Counted from the stretch's first letter, positions 44,151-53,493 are shown. The stretch: 64,000 nucleotides of DNA from G965233625 sp965233625 (GCA_965233625.1 OZ247499.1:5642001-5706000), one strand, 5' to 3'. Notes: generated by a model not told the origin, from the sequence alone. A program made the numbers and translations.

Positions 44151-45683
44151 ATGCGTCTGTTAGTTACAACCATGGCGGTGATGGTTATCGCCGCGCTGGC
44201 GCCCAACTTTGCGCTGGCTGATGACCACGAAATCGCCAGGCAAATTCTCACCCAGCTAGAAGCTCAGAAACAGTCGGGTGCTCTGAAGAATTTCGGAGTT
44301 AACCTGCAGGTCGAGGACGGCACCGTGCTTGTCCGCGGCCGCACCGCCAGCGAGCAGCAGAAGAAGCTGGTGCTGGACATCGCCCGTCGCGTAGACGGCG
44401 TTCAGCAGGTTGTCAGCGATCTTGAGATCAAGCCTGCTGCCAAACCAGCTGCTAAGCCCGAAGCTGCTGCGAAGCCGCTGACCTCGATGTTCAACCCAGC
44501 GGCGCCTGCTGCTGAGACAACACCGGTCAAAACGCCTTCGCCTGCTCCTAAAGCAGACACCACTTCTTTCAAGCCTGCTCAGCCGGCTCCAGAAGTCGTT
44601 GTGAAGCAGCCAGCTAAGAAAGACTTCGCCCTGCCACCCGTGCAGCTGAAGACACTGCCAAAGACAGAAACCGCTGCTGCCCCTAAGAACTACGCAGCCC
44701 CTGTCAGCGGCTCGAAGCTGGTGGACCAGAAGCTGTTTGCTCACAAGCCTGTGAACACAACCGCAGCCCCTGTGAAAACGCCAAAGCCCGTGGCTACGAC
44801 CACGCCTGCACAGCCTGCAGCTGGCGGCGAGTTCCATCCCGCTTTCACCGCACCTGTGCACACCGAGCCTGCGACAACCGCTGCCCGCATTCCCGCGGCT
44901 GCCAAGAAAGACCGGCGCCAGCTGGTTGCCCAGCAGCCTGAGCTTCGCGAAACGCAGGTCCGTCAGGCAACGCACAACCAGCCACCGGTTCGCAGCTTCG
45001 ACGATGAACCAGCCCCGGTTAAGGTTGCTACCCCAATGCCGATGACCAAAGCCGCTCCTGCTCAGCCTGCACAGCCAACCGCTGAAGAACTGGCCAAGCA
45101 GATGCCAATCGGCGCCCGCGCCGTGCTGACGCCAAACGGCTGGGTGTTCCAGGCTCCACAGGACAACACACCTGTCGCCTTCTCGCCAGCTATGGGCGCC
45201 AACTACCGTGCTCCAAGCCACGAAACGTACCGCGCCGCCGCTGCCCGCTATCAGGCAATGCAGCAGCAGCGTGCAACGCAGCAGGCTCCGATTCAGCGTG
45301 TTGCCAACTTCCAGCCTGCTCCTGGCGCCCCTGCCGCTCTGCCAACTCCGCCTGCTGGCGGCATGGCTCCTGCTGCCGGTGGTATGCCTCCTGCTGGAAT
45401 GGCTCCCGCAGCTGCTGGCGCCCCTGGCTATCACTACCTGCCCGGTGGTGGCGGACAGCCAGCTCCTCAGTACGATCACCCACGGATGCCCGGTTACGCT
45501 TGGCCAACCTACGCCTCGCACCCCAACTACGGCGCCGTGACCTACCCGAAACAGTACTCGCCCACCGCATGGCCTTACATCGGCCCGTTCTATCCTTACC
45601 CGCAGGTCCCACTGGGATGGCGTAAGGTTACCCTCGAATGGGACGACGGCTGGTGGATGCTCGACTTCAAGAACCGTCGCTAA
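44151..45683 (+). CDS. exported BON-domain, Pro/Ala-rich protein
   Basis: 510 residues from ATG 44151, with AAGGAGGGA upstream. A signal peptide (LLVTTMAVMVIAALAPNFALA) precedes a BON domain at about 25-85 (FGVNLQVEDGTVLVRGRTASEQQKKLVLDIARRVDGVQQVVSDLEI), a phospholipid- or envelope-binding fold. Residues 90-440 are low-complexity Pro/Ala/Lys/Thr repeats, probably an extended periplasmic spacer. The C-terminus is Tyr/Pro/Trp-rich (YPKQYSPTAWPYIGPFYPYPQVPLGWRKVTLEWDDGWWMLDF). The strong ribosome site, skewed codon use and a good terminator suggest high expression. Role: structural envelope protein (inference). Confidence 0.85.
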   Translation: MRLLVTTMAVMVIAALAPNFALADDHEIARQILTQLEAQKQSGALKNFGVNLQVEDGTVLVRGRTASEQQKKLVLDIARRVDGVQQVVSDLEIKPAAKPAAKPEAAAKPLTSMFNPAAPAAETTPVKTPSPAPKADTTSFKPAQPAPEVVVKQPAKKDFALPPVQLKTLPKTETAAAPKNYAAPVSGSKLVDQKLFAHKPVNTTAAPVKTPKPVATTTPAQPAAGGEFHPAFTAPVHTEPATTAARIPAAAKKDRRQLVAQQPELRETQVRQATHNQPPVRSFDDEPAPVKVATPMPMTKAAPAQPAQPTAEELAKQMPIGARAVLTPNGWVFQAPQDNTPVAFSPAMGANYRAPSHETYRAAAARYQAMQQQRATQQAPIQRVANFQPAPGAPAALPTPPAGGMAPAAGGMPPAGMAPAAAGAPGYHYLPGGGGQPAPQYDHPRMPGYAWPTYASHPNYGAVTYPKQYSPTAWPYIGPFYPYPQVPLGWRKVTLEWDDGWWMLDFKNRR

Positions 45684-45750
45684 ACGTTGCTCAAGCACGC
45701 AGCGTGTAACGCAGACGGACAAACCGTGTATGTGTGTGTGACGCTACTCA

Positions 45751-45786
45751 AGGCCTCCACCGGAATCTTCTGGTGGGGGCCTTTTT
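45751..45786 (+). terminator. intrinsic terminator of the BON-domain gene
   Basis: GGCCTCCACC pairs with GGTGGGGGCC (one wobble) around an 11-base loop and is followed by five T. It lies 70 bases after the stop, preceded by a GTGTGTGTG run. Confidence 0.85.
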
Positions 45787-45894
45787 CTATGAATTCAGCA
45801 TCTTCAAAAAGAATTTTCCGGCAGCGTGTAACAAACGCAGACGGTCTCCGCTGAGGGTTAGTGTAAGCCACAGCCTCAACAGCAGGAGACGCCC

Positions 45895-45969
45895 ATGAAG
45901 CAGATTGTTCACTCGCACCGGCAGACCACAAGTGCTGCCGCGACCCGGAACCCTCCTCTGACCGGGTGA
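45895..45969 (+). CDS. candidate 24-residue peptide
   Basis: ATG 45895 has a good AGGAG site seven bases before it and opens a 24-codon frame (MKQIVHSHRQ..., ending in TGA). It lies between two plus-strand intrinsic terminators, so a separate short transcript must exist here if the second terminator is functional. Whether the peptide or the RNA matters is unknown. Confidence 0.35.
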   Translation: MKQIVHSHRQTTSAAATRNPPLTG

Positions 45970-46034
45970 AAACGGCCAAGTTGAGAAACTCGCCGCAACG
46001 ATGCGCAAGTGACGAAAAGAAGTGTGTGTGTGGG

Positions 46035-46076
46035 AAAGGCGTTCAGTGCTGCAGCGTTGAACGCCTTTCTTTTTTC
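46035..46076 (+). terminator. second plus-strand intrinsic terminator
   Basis: AAAGGCGTTCA pairs exactly with TGAACGCCTTT around 12 bases, followed by CTTTTTTC. A GTGTGTGTG run precedes it, as at the terminator 45751-45786. It has no large plus-strand gene of its own and so points to a small transcript from about 45790 onward. On the minus strand it lies upstream of nothing, because the sulfatase ends at 46085 and reads into it. Confidence 0.8.
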
Positions 46077-46084
46077 TTGAGCGG

Positions 46085-47563
46085 CTACTTCGCCACTTTC
46101 CAGTTGGGATCGGGCGTGTGAGCTTTGTCCAGCAGATTGGCCGCGTGCCTGACCAGGTCGGGGCGGCGGGCGGCGTAGTTATGATCTTCGTCGAAGTCCC
46201 AGGACATGTCGTACAGCTCGATCTTGCCCGTGAACATCGGCGAGCGGATGGCTTTCCATTTGCCGAACCGGATCGCCTGGGCCGAACCGCGTTCGTAGAA
46301 CTCCCAGTACATGTTGTGCTGCCGCTTCCACTTCTTCTCGACGGGCTTGCCATCCAGTGCTGACACAAAGCTGTCACTGTCAGTTTCTTCCGGCAGACGG
46401 GCGCCAGTAAGTTCGCAGAACGTCGCCATGAGATCGCCCGCATACCAGGCCTGATCCGTAACGGAACCGGCAGCGACTTTCCCCGGCCAGTGCGCGATGG
46501 CCGGCACACGGATGCCGCCTTCGTACAGATCGCGTTTGATGCCGCGGAATTTGCCATTGCTATCGAAGAAGTCCGCTTTGTGTCCGCCCTCCTGATGCGG
46601 GCCGTTATCGGACGTGAACAGCACCAGCGTGTTGTCGTCGATCTTGAGTTCTTTCAGCAGATCCAGCACGCGGCCCGTGTCGCGGTCGATGTTGCGGATC
46701 ATCGCCGCAAACCCTTTTTCCGGCTCTGGCCAGTCTTTCGTTTTGAATTCGCCCAGATCAGGCACTTCCATCCCGTTCCTGCCGCCCTCGTTGTTGGCAT
46801 GCGGCACGTTCATGGCAAAGTAAAGGAAGAACGGCTGCTTGTGATTGTTGCGGATGAAGCCCAGCGCATCTTCGATAAACAGATCCGGCGCGTACTGCTT
46901 GCGTGTTACGGCGACGCCACGTCCGGCTTTGGGCAGCGACGGGTTCTGTTCATTCTTCCACTTTGGCGCCACCTCGTTTGCAAGCTTTTCCACCTTACCG
47001 TTGCGGATCAGAAACTCCGGGTAGAAGTTGTGGGCGTGCCACATATTCACGTAGCCATAGAAATGGTCGAACCCACAGTCGTTGGGATTGGTGAAATTGT
47101 CCGGCGTGCCAACACCCCACTTCCCGATACAAGCCGTTTTGTATCCCGCCTTCTTCAGCACCGAAGCAATCGTCGGCTGGCCCGGCTGAATTACCACCGG
47201 CGCCGTCGAGTTGCCACGCACCACCGTATGCCCACAATGCCGCCCGGTCAGCAGCACACTCCGCGACGGAGCGCACACCGTGCAGCCAGCGTAAAACTGC
47301 GTGAACCGCATGCCATCTTTCGCCATCGCATCCAGCCGCGGCGTTTTCAGCGTCTTCTGCCCGAAGCAGCCCAGATCACCATAACCCAGGTCATCCGCCA
47401 GAATCAGTACGATGTTGGGCGGCGTTTTTGGCTCTGCAGAAAACGCTTGGTTTGAAGTGGCCGAGAAACTCCCGGTCAGGGCTGCAACAAGCAGCAAGGC
47501 TGACAACCGCAGTAACGATTTCTGAATGCCGCATCGTGCGGCGCTGAAAGTGATGCTGGGCAT
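46085..47563 (-). CDS. arylsulfatase, exported
   Basis: 492 residues from ATG 47563, with a signal-like hydrophobic segment (LRLSALLLVAALTGSFSA). Sulfatase signature: NIVLILADDLGYGDLGCFG metal ligands, CTVCAPSRSVLLTGRH with Cys97 as the formylglycine site, CIGKWGVG, FLYFAMNVPHANN and LFTSDNGPH, ending with an ARRPDLVRHAANLLDKAH helix. The full length of the family is present. Planctomycetes use such enzymes on sulfated polysaccharides; the substrate is not determined. Confidence 0.95.
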   Translation of the reverse strand: MPSITFSAARCGIQKSLLRLSALLLVAALTGSFSATSNQAFSAEPKTPPNIVLILADDLGYGDLGCFGQKTLKTPRLDAMAKDGMRFTQFYAGCTVCAPSRSVLLTGRHCGHTVVRGNSTAPVVIQPGQPTIASVLKKAGYKTACIGKWGVGTPDNFTNPNDCGFDHFYGYVNMWHAHNFYPEFLIRNGKVEKLANEVAPKWKNEQNPSLPKAGRGVAVTRKQYAPDLFIEDALGFIRNNHKQPFFLYFAMNVPHANNEGGRNGMEVPDLGEFKTKDWPEPEKGFAAMIRNIDRDTGRVLDLLKELKIDDNTLVLFTSDNGPHQEGGHKADFFDSNGKFRGIKRDLYEGGIRVPAIAHWPGKVAAGSVTDQAWYAGDLMATFCELTGARLPEETDSDSFVSALDGKPVEKKWKRQHNMYWEFYERGSAQAIRFGKWKAIRSPMFTGKIELYDMSWDFDEDHNYAARRPDLVRHAANLLDKAHTPDPNWKVAK

Positions 47564-47635
47564 TCGTACAAAGATCCCGTGTTGTGAACTGATCGCGAAA
47601 AGACAAAACAACCCTAAACGCTTCGACGATGTCTG

Positions 47636-48868
47636 TCAGGGAGTGACCACGGTGACTAATCCAGGGTTCGACACACCGGCGGTTCCGTCAGTGAGGGTCC
47701 ACTCGACAAAGACGGCATGCAGATCTACGGCTGGCGACTTCCATATATACGTCCACGGTGCGGCTGTTGCCTCACCAATCAGTTGATCGCCGGCGAAGTA
47801 ACGCACCTTCTGCAAGGAGGCGTCTCCTGCGACGATCACGCCAAGTTCAATGTCTTTGCCGGCGGCAGGGTACATGCTGACGCCTTGGCGTTTTTTGTAG
47901 ACTGTCAGGCTCGATGAGCCATCCGTAGTCTTAGCATTCAATTGCACCGGCGGGAATTTAGAACACCAGGCGCGCCAGACGTACGCCGTCGCACGGTCCG
48001 GGAACCATGCCGCCGAAAGTTTATCGCCTTTGTAGTCCTGCCACGAAGCCACGGTTGCCATGTGCGAACCCATTGTGGCCCGGTCGCCCAGCCAGCCATC
48101 TTCCTGCTTCATTTCAATCAGCTTGGCGGGGCCAGTGCGCGGGTCCCAGTCTGCGGGAATCCGATGGGCGGCGACGCCTTTGATAAACGGCGCCATCATG
48201 GTTCCCGCATTTCCCCAGTCGTGTTTGCAGCCGGGTTGAAGACCAAGCCCCCATGGTAATCCTTGTTTGCGTGCTGGCTCATAGGCGTTAGGAATGGCGG
48301 GGAGCATCTTAAAGGCGTCGGGCAGTTCGCCCATGGTGAACATCGCCGGTACACGCGCAAACTCTGGCGAGACGCTGCCGGTTTTGACCACCCAGCTGCA
48401 GTCGATGGCGTACGCCACGGTGCGTTCCCACTCGTGGTCAAGCACCCGAGTGACCAGCCCACCGGCCGAGTGCCCGACGCCAATCAACGGCGCATGAGCG
48501 AGTTCAGGATGCTGCGTGGCTTTGCCGCATTGTTTAAGACCTTCCACGGCTGCCTTATGCAGACGCGGTCCGCGGTTGCCCTGCTTCCTCACATTCTTCA
48601 TCGAGGTGACAACGTGCACCCACTGCTGCTGTTTGCAAAGTTCAGCCCAGCGGCCTTCGGTCTTGAGCGATGCGTTGGCTGAATGGAGCAGCGCTCCGCG
48701 AAAGACTTTCACCTTTGCCGGTACGAAGATATTGACGTCAATTCCGTCAACTACCGTGCTGAAAACCTGCGCGTCTTTGGCAGGTTTCTCATCAGCATAC
48801 AGCGGCGCTGTGCATAACGCGGCCAGCAGAGCGGCGGTGGTTGCCGCCATTTTGTGGAAAGGTAGCAT
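47636..48868 (-). CDS. exported alpha/beta hydrolase
   Basis: 410 residues with a signal peptide (KMAATTAALLAALCTAPLYA). The nucleophile elbow is GVGHSAGGLV (G-H-S-A-G), preceded by QHPELAHAPLI. A likely acid/His region includes LGLQPGCKHDWGNAG, like the poly-3-hydroxybutyrate or dienelactone hydrolase type. The C-terminal 90 residues (SLTVYKKRQGVSMYPAAGKDIELGVIVAG, WTYIWKSPAVDLHAVFVEWTLTDG) look like an Ig-like beta-sandwich. It shares strand and spacing (72 bases upstream) with the sulfatase gene. Substrate unknown. Confidence 0.85.
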   Translation of the reverse strand: MLPFHKMAATTAALLAALCTAPLYADEKPAKDAQVFSTVVDGIDVNIFVPAKVKVFRGALLHSANASLKTEGRWAELCKQQQWVHVVTSMKNVRKQGNRGPRLHKAAVEGLKQCGKATQHPELAHAPLIGVGHSAGGLVTRVLDHEWERTVAYAIDCSWVVKTGSVSPEFARVPAMFTMGELPDAFKMLPAIPNAYEPARKQGLPWGLGLQPGCKHDWGNAGTMMAPFIKGVAAHRIPADWDPRTGPAKLIEMKQEDGWLGDRATMGSHMATVASWQDYKGDKLSAAWFPDRATAYVWRAWCSKFPPVQLNAKTTDGSSSLTVYKKRQGVSMYPAAGKDIELGVIVAGDASLQKVRYFAGDQLIGEATAAPWTYIWKSPAVDLHAVFVEWTLTDGTAGVSNPGLVTVVTP

Positions 48869-48899
48869 GGATTCGATGTCCCTGGAGTAAGTCCCGGAT

Positions 48900-50303
48900 T
48901 TACTGGTCGTCTACTTTCTTCGCACGGACGTTTTCTTTTGTGTCCGGAATGCGTTCGATCAGCTGGTTAGGGGCGCCGTCTTTGCGTTTGATGGTGAACG
49001 CGTCGTACGGGCGGCCTGTTGCGGTGCGGGCTTCGAAGCGTAGTTCGTCGCCGTCGATCTCGATGACCTGATAAAGCTGCGTGTCCTCGGCAACGCGTTG
49101 CATAAACGGACGACGGCCAATCGGATACATCTTGGGGCCGCTGACAGAAACAACGTAAACCGTCCCTCCCTCTTTGGGCTGTGCCCGCACGCCGGTGGCC
49201 ACGTTGGTTTCCGCGGCCGCTTCTAACGGGCCGTGTTTCATCGAGGTCGTGCGGGCGTAGGTATGGTCGTGGCCGTTAAGCACCAGATCCACTTCGTATT
49301 TATCAAAGATGGGTTGCCACAGGTTACGCAGTGCTTTGTTGTCGCGTCCGGCTTTGGAGGAGTAGATGGGGTGGTGGAAGGTAACCACGGTCCACGGGTG
49401 CGGATTGGACTCAAGCACTTTGTGCAGCCACTTGGCCTGCGCTTCGACGTTGGTGTTTGAATTAAGCCCGATCAACCGCATGCCCTGATAGTCAATCCAA
49501 TAGACAGATTCCTGAGATCCGGCCGGGCCGTTTTCTGGAAAGGCGAAGGTTGGCTCCCAGTGGCGGGTCAGCCCTTTGGTGACTTTACCAGTCGTCTTGT
49601 CAGTATACGAGCCTTGCTCATGATTTCCCGGAACGGCCAGGCAGGGCATCGTCCGGGGAATGAAACCTTGGGCGTAGAACCATTCGCCCCACTGGGCGTC
49701 GTTGTTGGCGTTGTTCACCAGGTCGCCCGCATGCAGCAGGAACGCGGCCCGTGGTGCATCTTTGTACGCTTCGCGCACGACGCGTGACCAGTGCGATTTG
49801 ATGTCGTTCTGAGCGTCGCCGAAATAGACAAAGGAGAAGGGTTCGCGTTTTTTTGAAGCGGTGCGGAAGTGCGACCATTCGCTCCAGTTCACGCCGTCAC
49901 CGACCCGGTAAACATACGTGGCGGCGGGCTTAAGCCCCGTCATGTTGGCCGTGTGATAATGAGCCTTGTTCAGGTCAGATTCAAAGGGCGTCGTCTTCGC
50001 CACGGTCTGTTTTACCTGACGCACGAACCCAGGCCCGTCGGCTGCCACGGCGAATTCAACCAGGGCGCGTGTCACGCTGGTATCCGTCCGCCAGGTCACC
50101 GCCTGTGACGTACTTGGGTCACCCGTCCAGCTCAGCACAATGCGATCTGGCACGGCCGTCGGACGGTACACCACCGCCGGCTTTACTTTGACCGGCTTGT
50201 GATGATGTTCGTGCGGCTGCTTGCCTTCTTCATGGGCGACAAGCGAAGAAATACAGCAGGCTAGAAGCGTCAGAAAGGTGATGGAGGACAGTGTGCGGAG
50301 CAT
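48900..50303 (-). CDS. purple acid phosphatase-like metallophosphoesterase, exported
   Basis: 467 residues from ATG 50303; the frame to 50357 lacks a leader. A signal peptide (SSITFLTLLACCISSLVA) and a His-rich stretch (HEHHHK) are followed by an N-terminal fibronectin-like domain (DRIVLSWTGDPSTSQAVTWRTD, YHTANMTGLKPAATYVYRVGDG). The metal motifs are YFGDAQND, LLHAGDLVNN, VPGNHEQ, VTFHHPIYSS and NGHDHTYAR, as in purple acid phosphatases. It belongs to a run of three hydrolase genes on the same strand with only 31-72 base gaps, likely co-transcribed. Confidence 0.93.
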   Translation of the reverse strand: MLRTLSSITFLTLLACCISSLVAHEEGKQPHEHHHKPVKVKPAVVYRPTAVPDRIVLSWTGDPSTSQAVTWRTDTSVTRALVEFAVAADGPGFVRQVKQTVAKTTPFESDLNKAHYHTANMTGLKPAATYVYRVGDGVNWSEWSHFRTASKKREPFSFVYFGDAQNDIKSHWSRVVREAYKDAPRAAFLLHAGDLVNNANNDAQWGEWFYAQGFIPRTMPCLAVPGNHEQGSYTDKTTGKVTKGLTRHWEPTFAFPENGPAGSQESVYWIDYQGMRLIGLNSNTNVEAQAKWLHKVLESNPHPWTVVTFHHPIYSSKAGRDNKALRNLWQPIFDKYEVDLVLNGHDHTYARTTSMKHGPLEAAAETNVATGVRAQPKEGGTVYVVSVSGPKMYPIGRRPFMQRVAEDTQLYQVIEIDGDELRFEARTATGRPYDAFTIKRKDGAPNQLIERIPDTKENVRAKKVDDQ

Positions 50304-50443
50304 TTTGAGGTATCCGGGAGGCAACGGCGGGCGGGAAGATTTCAGATACCTTCTCACCTGTCTGTGTCAAACAGATGAAGAATCAAAGAAATCCTGGTTA
50401 TAGAGTGTAGTCGCCGCTTACCTGGTCTTTCAAACTGGCCCTA

Positions 50444-50479
50444 TAAAAAAGCCCGGAACGCAAAGAGACGTTCCGGGCT
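50444..50479 (-). terminator. intrinsic terminator after the hypothetical gene 50508-51443
   Basis: On the minus strand, AGCCCGGAACG pairs exactly with CGTTCCGGGCT around eight bases and is followed by six T. It starts about 30 bases after the stop at 50508. Confidence 0.9.
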
Positions 50480-50507
50480 GTGAAAATTCAATTCGTTTTT
50501 CGTGATT

Positions 50508-51443
50508 TTATGAATAGCTGACTTCGACAGTCATTTCACCAGTATTGTTGGCCCACTCGTAGCCATCGAAGAAGCCTAATATTACACGCTTCGCCCGCTT
50601 GCTTCCGCTACCGCTACCTATGTTGATTGGGGCCGTTGCAGAACTGGTCCCCACGGTTAGCAGACTGCCTGCGTGTTCAACGCCGCTGCTATCTTCATAA
50701 ATCACAACAGCCACTAGTGTCCCCAAGGGGGCTGTGGGGGCAGTCGACATTGCTGGGAAACCGAAATCCGCTAAGTAAGCGGCGTCGACGTTGGCATTGC
50801 CGCCGCCATCGCCGGCGGCCGTGTAGTTATCTGGAGAGGCCGCGTCCGCATTGTGACGCCACATGGCGGCAGGCGTTGTGTTGGTGATATTGATTGTTGT
50901 CACCGGGGCCGGAGCCGGCGGTGGTATGAATTCGATGGGTCGGTAAATATCCCCAGCTTCGCGAGGGTCGTTTTCCGCCAAGTCCGGGCCCACGTAACGC
51001 GTCGGCGCGTTTGCAAACCACGGACAACTTTTGGCCGTAACAACCTGTTGGTTTGTTTTGGTAACCGTAATGTTTGTCTGGTTAACGCAGACCCATCGCC
51101 ATTTCTCCGGCTCATATTCCTCCAGTTGCCAGGCAACGGCAACAACTTCGTCTGCATCACACGGAAACGGAACCGCATTGTGGAAAAACTTATCGGCGTC
51201 ATCTAAGTGTGCCTGCACTCCCGCGCTGGGGCGGTGATTGATGGGATCAAAAGCATCCCCCTCGAAAAACGCGACAACGACGGAACTTGACCAGGCGGTG
51301 TTGATTGTCCCGCGAATCGTCGCGTAGCAAAGATTCGTATGGCCATCCGTCACGACGCTAATCGTGTCTCCGTTTAATGGCGCCGTGATTGCTAATCCAC
51401 TGAGCGATTCTGGTGTGGCGGGTTGCTTCTCTTCTTCTGTCAT
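50508..51443 (-). CDS. hypothetical beta-rich protein
   Basis: 311 residues without a signal peptide. The first third (LSGLAITAPLNGDTISVVTDGHTNLCYATIRGTINTAWSSSVVVAFFEG) has alternating strands like an Ig or carbohydrate-binding domain. The middle is Pro-rich (IEFIPPPAPAPVTTINITNTT). The end (GTLVAVVIYEDSSGVEHAGSLLTVG, AKRVILGFFDGYEWANNTGEMTVEVSY) resembles a beta-sandwich, much like tail or decoration proteins, but no family is certain. Single gene with its own terminator. Confidence 0.65.
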   Translation of the reverse strand: MTEEEKQPATPESLSGLAITAPLNGDTISVVTDGHTNLCYATIRGTINTAWSSSVVVAFFEGDAFDPINHRPSAGVQAHLDDADKFFHNAVPFPCDADEVVAVAWQLEEYEPEKWRWVCVNQTNITVTKTNQQVVTAKSCPWFANAPTRYVGPDLAENDPREAGDIYRPIEFIPPPAPAPVTTINITNTTPAAMWRHNADAASPDNYTAAGDGGGNANVDAAYLADFGFPAMSTAPTAPLGTLVAVVIYEDSSGVEHAGSLLTVGTSSATAPINIGSGSGSKRAKRVILGFFDGYEWANNTGEMTVEVSYS

Positions 51444-51492
51444 TTCATTGCCCTGACTGAAAAGGGGAGGAAAGAAAGTTACTAGAGGGTCA

Positions 51493-53493
51493 TTACTTTA
51501 TGTTCTTGTATCGTGCGCTGCGGAAGTTTGCGGCGGCGCCGTAGCAGAAGCAGCCGAAGACGCCGTCTGGTGGAAAGTCTTTTAGCTTTTCGTTGACGGC
51601 AGCCGTACATAGCTCGTCCAGAGCTTCGTTTTCCACGAGCACGTTGTTTAGCTTGCCGTCGCGGATCTGTATCTTCAATGTAAGCTCTCCGTGCACCGCC
51701 AGTTTGATGGGTGTGTACCGGGCTGTCGTGCCGCTGAGCAGTTTTTCGTCATCGGGCAGGTGATACTTTTTGTAGTCGCCCCGCTGCATTTTGAAGCCGT
51801 AGATTCCCTCTTCTTTGTCCACAAACTGCAGGTAGTGAAATAGATTGTGCTTCACCGGCGGCTCGAACGATGGCGCCCCGCTGCCTTCGTACGGATCGGG
51901 ATGAAAGCCCCAGAACACGCCGACGCCCGTGGACCAGTCGTCCTGATGAATGGTGACCTCGAAGTCAAAATTCCGGGAGCGTGTTTTGCCCATCCCCATC
52001 AAAGCGATCGAACGCGAAAAGACAAAGAGCTGCTGTTTCCGCGGTTCAAACAACGAGTGCGAACGTCCGCTGGTATCGTCCCACATTGTACGGACGGGCT
52101 CGTCAAGCATCAGGTTGTGCCAGAGGTTGGCCTCGGCAGCGGTGTAGTCACGCAGCTCTTTGGTGGTGGTCCGTTCCGCAGGTGGAGCCGTCTTACCGTG
52201 ACCCTCGCCTGCATCTTCAACAGCGCCGTCGCCGGCGACGGGATCGGCGTCTGCGGCAGAAGCATCAGCTTCTCCAATGTTATCGCGGGCGCCCCAACCG
52301 CTTACCAGAGCCATGCCGCCCGCAGCTGCCAGGCAGACTAGCAGTAATGCGAACACGGCGATGGTGATCTTGATCTGCAGGCCGGTGCGGGTGGGTTGTC
52401 CGGCCGGTGCCTGGCTGGGTGTATCGCCGCTTAGTGGGCGGGTGGTTACGTCTACCTGCACCGAAGGCGTGTGAGAGCCCGTCAGCAGACTTTCGGCTTC
52501 ATCGCTATCTAATTGGATTTCCCACGGCGGCTGCTCTTTGATCAGTTGCACCAGGTCGGCGCCATCGCACGCGGCTAGCAGCGCCGTGGCAACTTCCTGG
52601 GGTGTCTGATACCGCTCGTCAGGCGACTTGCACAGCATTTTCAGCAGTACGCTTACGATGCCGGGCGGAAGCTGCTGGCGGATCTCTGCGGTAAGCTCTA
52701 CTGGCTTCGATGCGTGGGCGATAACCTTCCGCGTCCACGAATCGTAAGAAGGCCCGTTGAATGGCGGTTGCCCCACCAGCATTTCATAGAACGCGCAGCC
52801 CAGGCTGTAGATATCGGCGCGGATATCGACCTCCGTCGAGTTGTCCGCCTGTTCGGGCGCCATATAGTCGGCCGTACCCAGCACCGCTCCGCCGATGGTG
52901 ATACTGCTTAGTTCTGTGCCGGCAATTCCGGCCAAGGAGCGCGCCAGACCCAGGTCCAGCAGCTTCACGGCGCCGTTGCGGGTGATCAGCATGTTGGAGG
53001 ACTTGATATCGCGATGCACCAGATTCTGCCGCCGGATCTCTTCCAGCCCCAAAGCCGCCTGGCGGACGATCTCGGCCGCATCGGCGGGGCGTAGCTTGTT
53101 GCGATGCTTCACAATCTTGCGGACATCCGGGCCATCGGCGTATTCCATCGCCAGATAATGCACGCCGTTGACCTGTCCGGCGTCGTAAGCGCGGGCGATG
53201 TTTTCATGCTCGAGGCTGCCGGCCGCCATCATTTCTCGCTGAAAACGCGCAACCGCTTCGGCATGATGCGCCAGGCTGGGGCGGATCAGCTTCAAAGCCC
53301 GTTTAACGCCCAGATGCATGTGGGTAGCAAGAAGCACGGCGCCCATGCCGCCCTGCCCGAGCTTTGAAACAACGCGATAGTTGCCAAACACGGCGCCGGC
53401 GGTTGTCGGCGACGGAGGCTGCATCGCCTGCCCTTCGGTAGGTGGAAGCTCTATGCCCACCGCCCTTGCTCCCGTGAAAGAAATCTTACCCAT
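51493..53493 (-). CDS. transmembrane Ser/Thr protein kinase with C-terminal lectin-like domain
   Basis: 666 residues. Kinase domain 38-310: GQGGMG loop (46-51), Lys68 in ALKLI, HRDIKSSN (160-167), DLG (180-182, for the usual DFG), GTADYMAPEQ and DIYSLGCAFYEMLVG. A Pro-rich juxtamembrane linker, then one helix near 375-397 (KITIAVFALLLVCLAAAGGMALV). The outer part (470-666: TGVGVFWGFHPDPYEG, YLQFVDKEEGIYGFKMQRGD, LKIQIRDGKLNNVLVENE) looks like a concanavalin/LamG-type sensor. It predicts an envelope receptor kinase signalling by phosphorylation. Confidence 0.93.
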   Translation of the reverse strand: MGKISFTGARAVGIELPPTEGQAMQPPSPTTAGAVFGNYRVVSKLGQGGMGAVLLATHMHLGVKRALKLIRPSLAHHAEAVARFQREMMAAGSLEHENIARAYDAGQVNGVHYLAMEYADGPDVRKIVKHRNKLRPADAAEIVRQAALGLEEIRRQNLVHRDIKSSNMLITRNGAVKLLDLGLARSLAGIAGTELSSITIGGAVLGTADYMAPEQADNSTEVDIRADIYSLGCAFYEMLVGQPPFNGPSYDSWTRKVIAHASKPVELTAEIRQQLPPGIVSVLLKMLCKSPDERYQTPQEVATALLAACDGADLVQLIKEQPPWEIQLDSDEAESLLTGSHTPSVQVDVTTRPLSGDTPSQAPAGQPTRTGLQIKITIAVFALLLVCLAAAGGMALVSGWGARDNIGEADASAADADPVAGDGAVEDAGEGHGKTAPPAERTTTKELRDYTAAEANLWHNLMLDEPVRTMWDDTSGRSHSLFEPRKQQLFVFSRSIALMGMGKTRSRNFDFEVTIHQDDWSTGVGVFWGFHPDPYEGSGAPSFEPPVKHNLFHYLQFVDKEEGIYGFKMQRGDYKKYHLPDDEKLLSGTTARYTPIKLAVHGELTLKIQIRDGKLNNVLVENEALDELCTAAVNEKLKDFPPDGVFGCFCYGAAANFRSARYKNIK

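Noticed and set aside
44256..45722. 488-codon open frame on the minus strand opposite the BON-domain gene
   Set aside because: It is a shadow of the Ala/Pro/Lys-rich plus-strand gene, which has a signal peptide, BON domain, strong ribosome site and terminator. The antisense translation is Arg/Ser/Trp/Cys-rich without protein-like pattern.
45787..46557. 256-codon minus-strand frame overlapping the end of the sulfatase gene
   Set aside because: It runs out of frame through the conserved sulfatase C-terminus and across a terminator; Ser/Arg-rich shadow composition.
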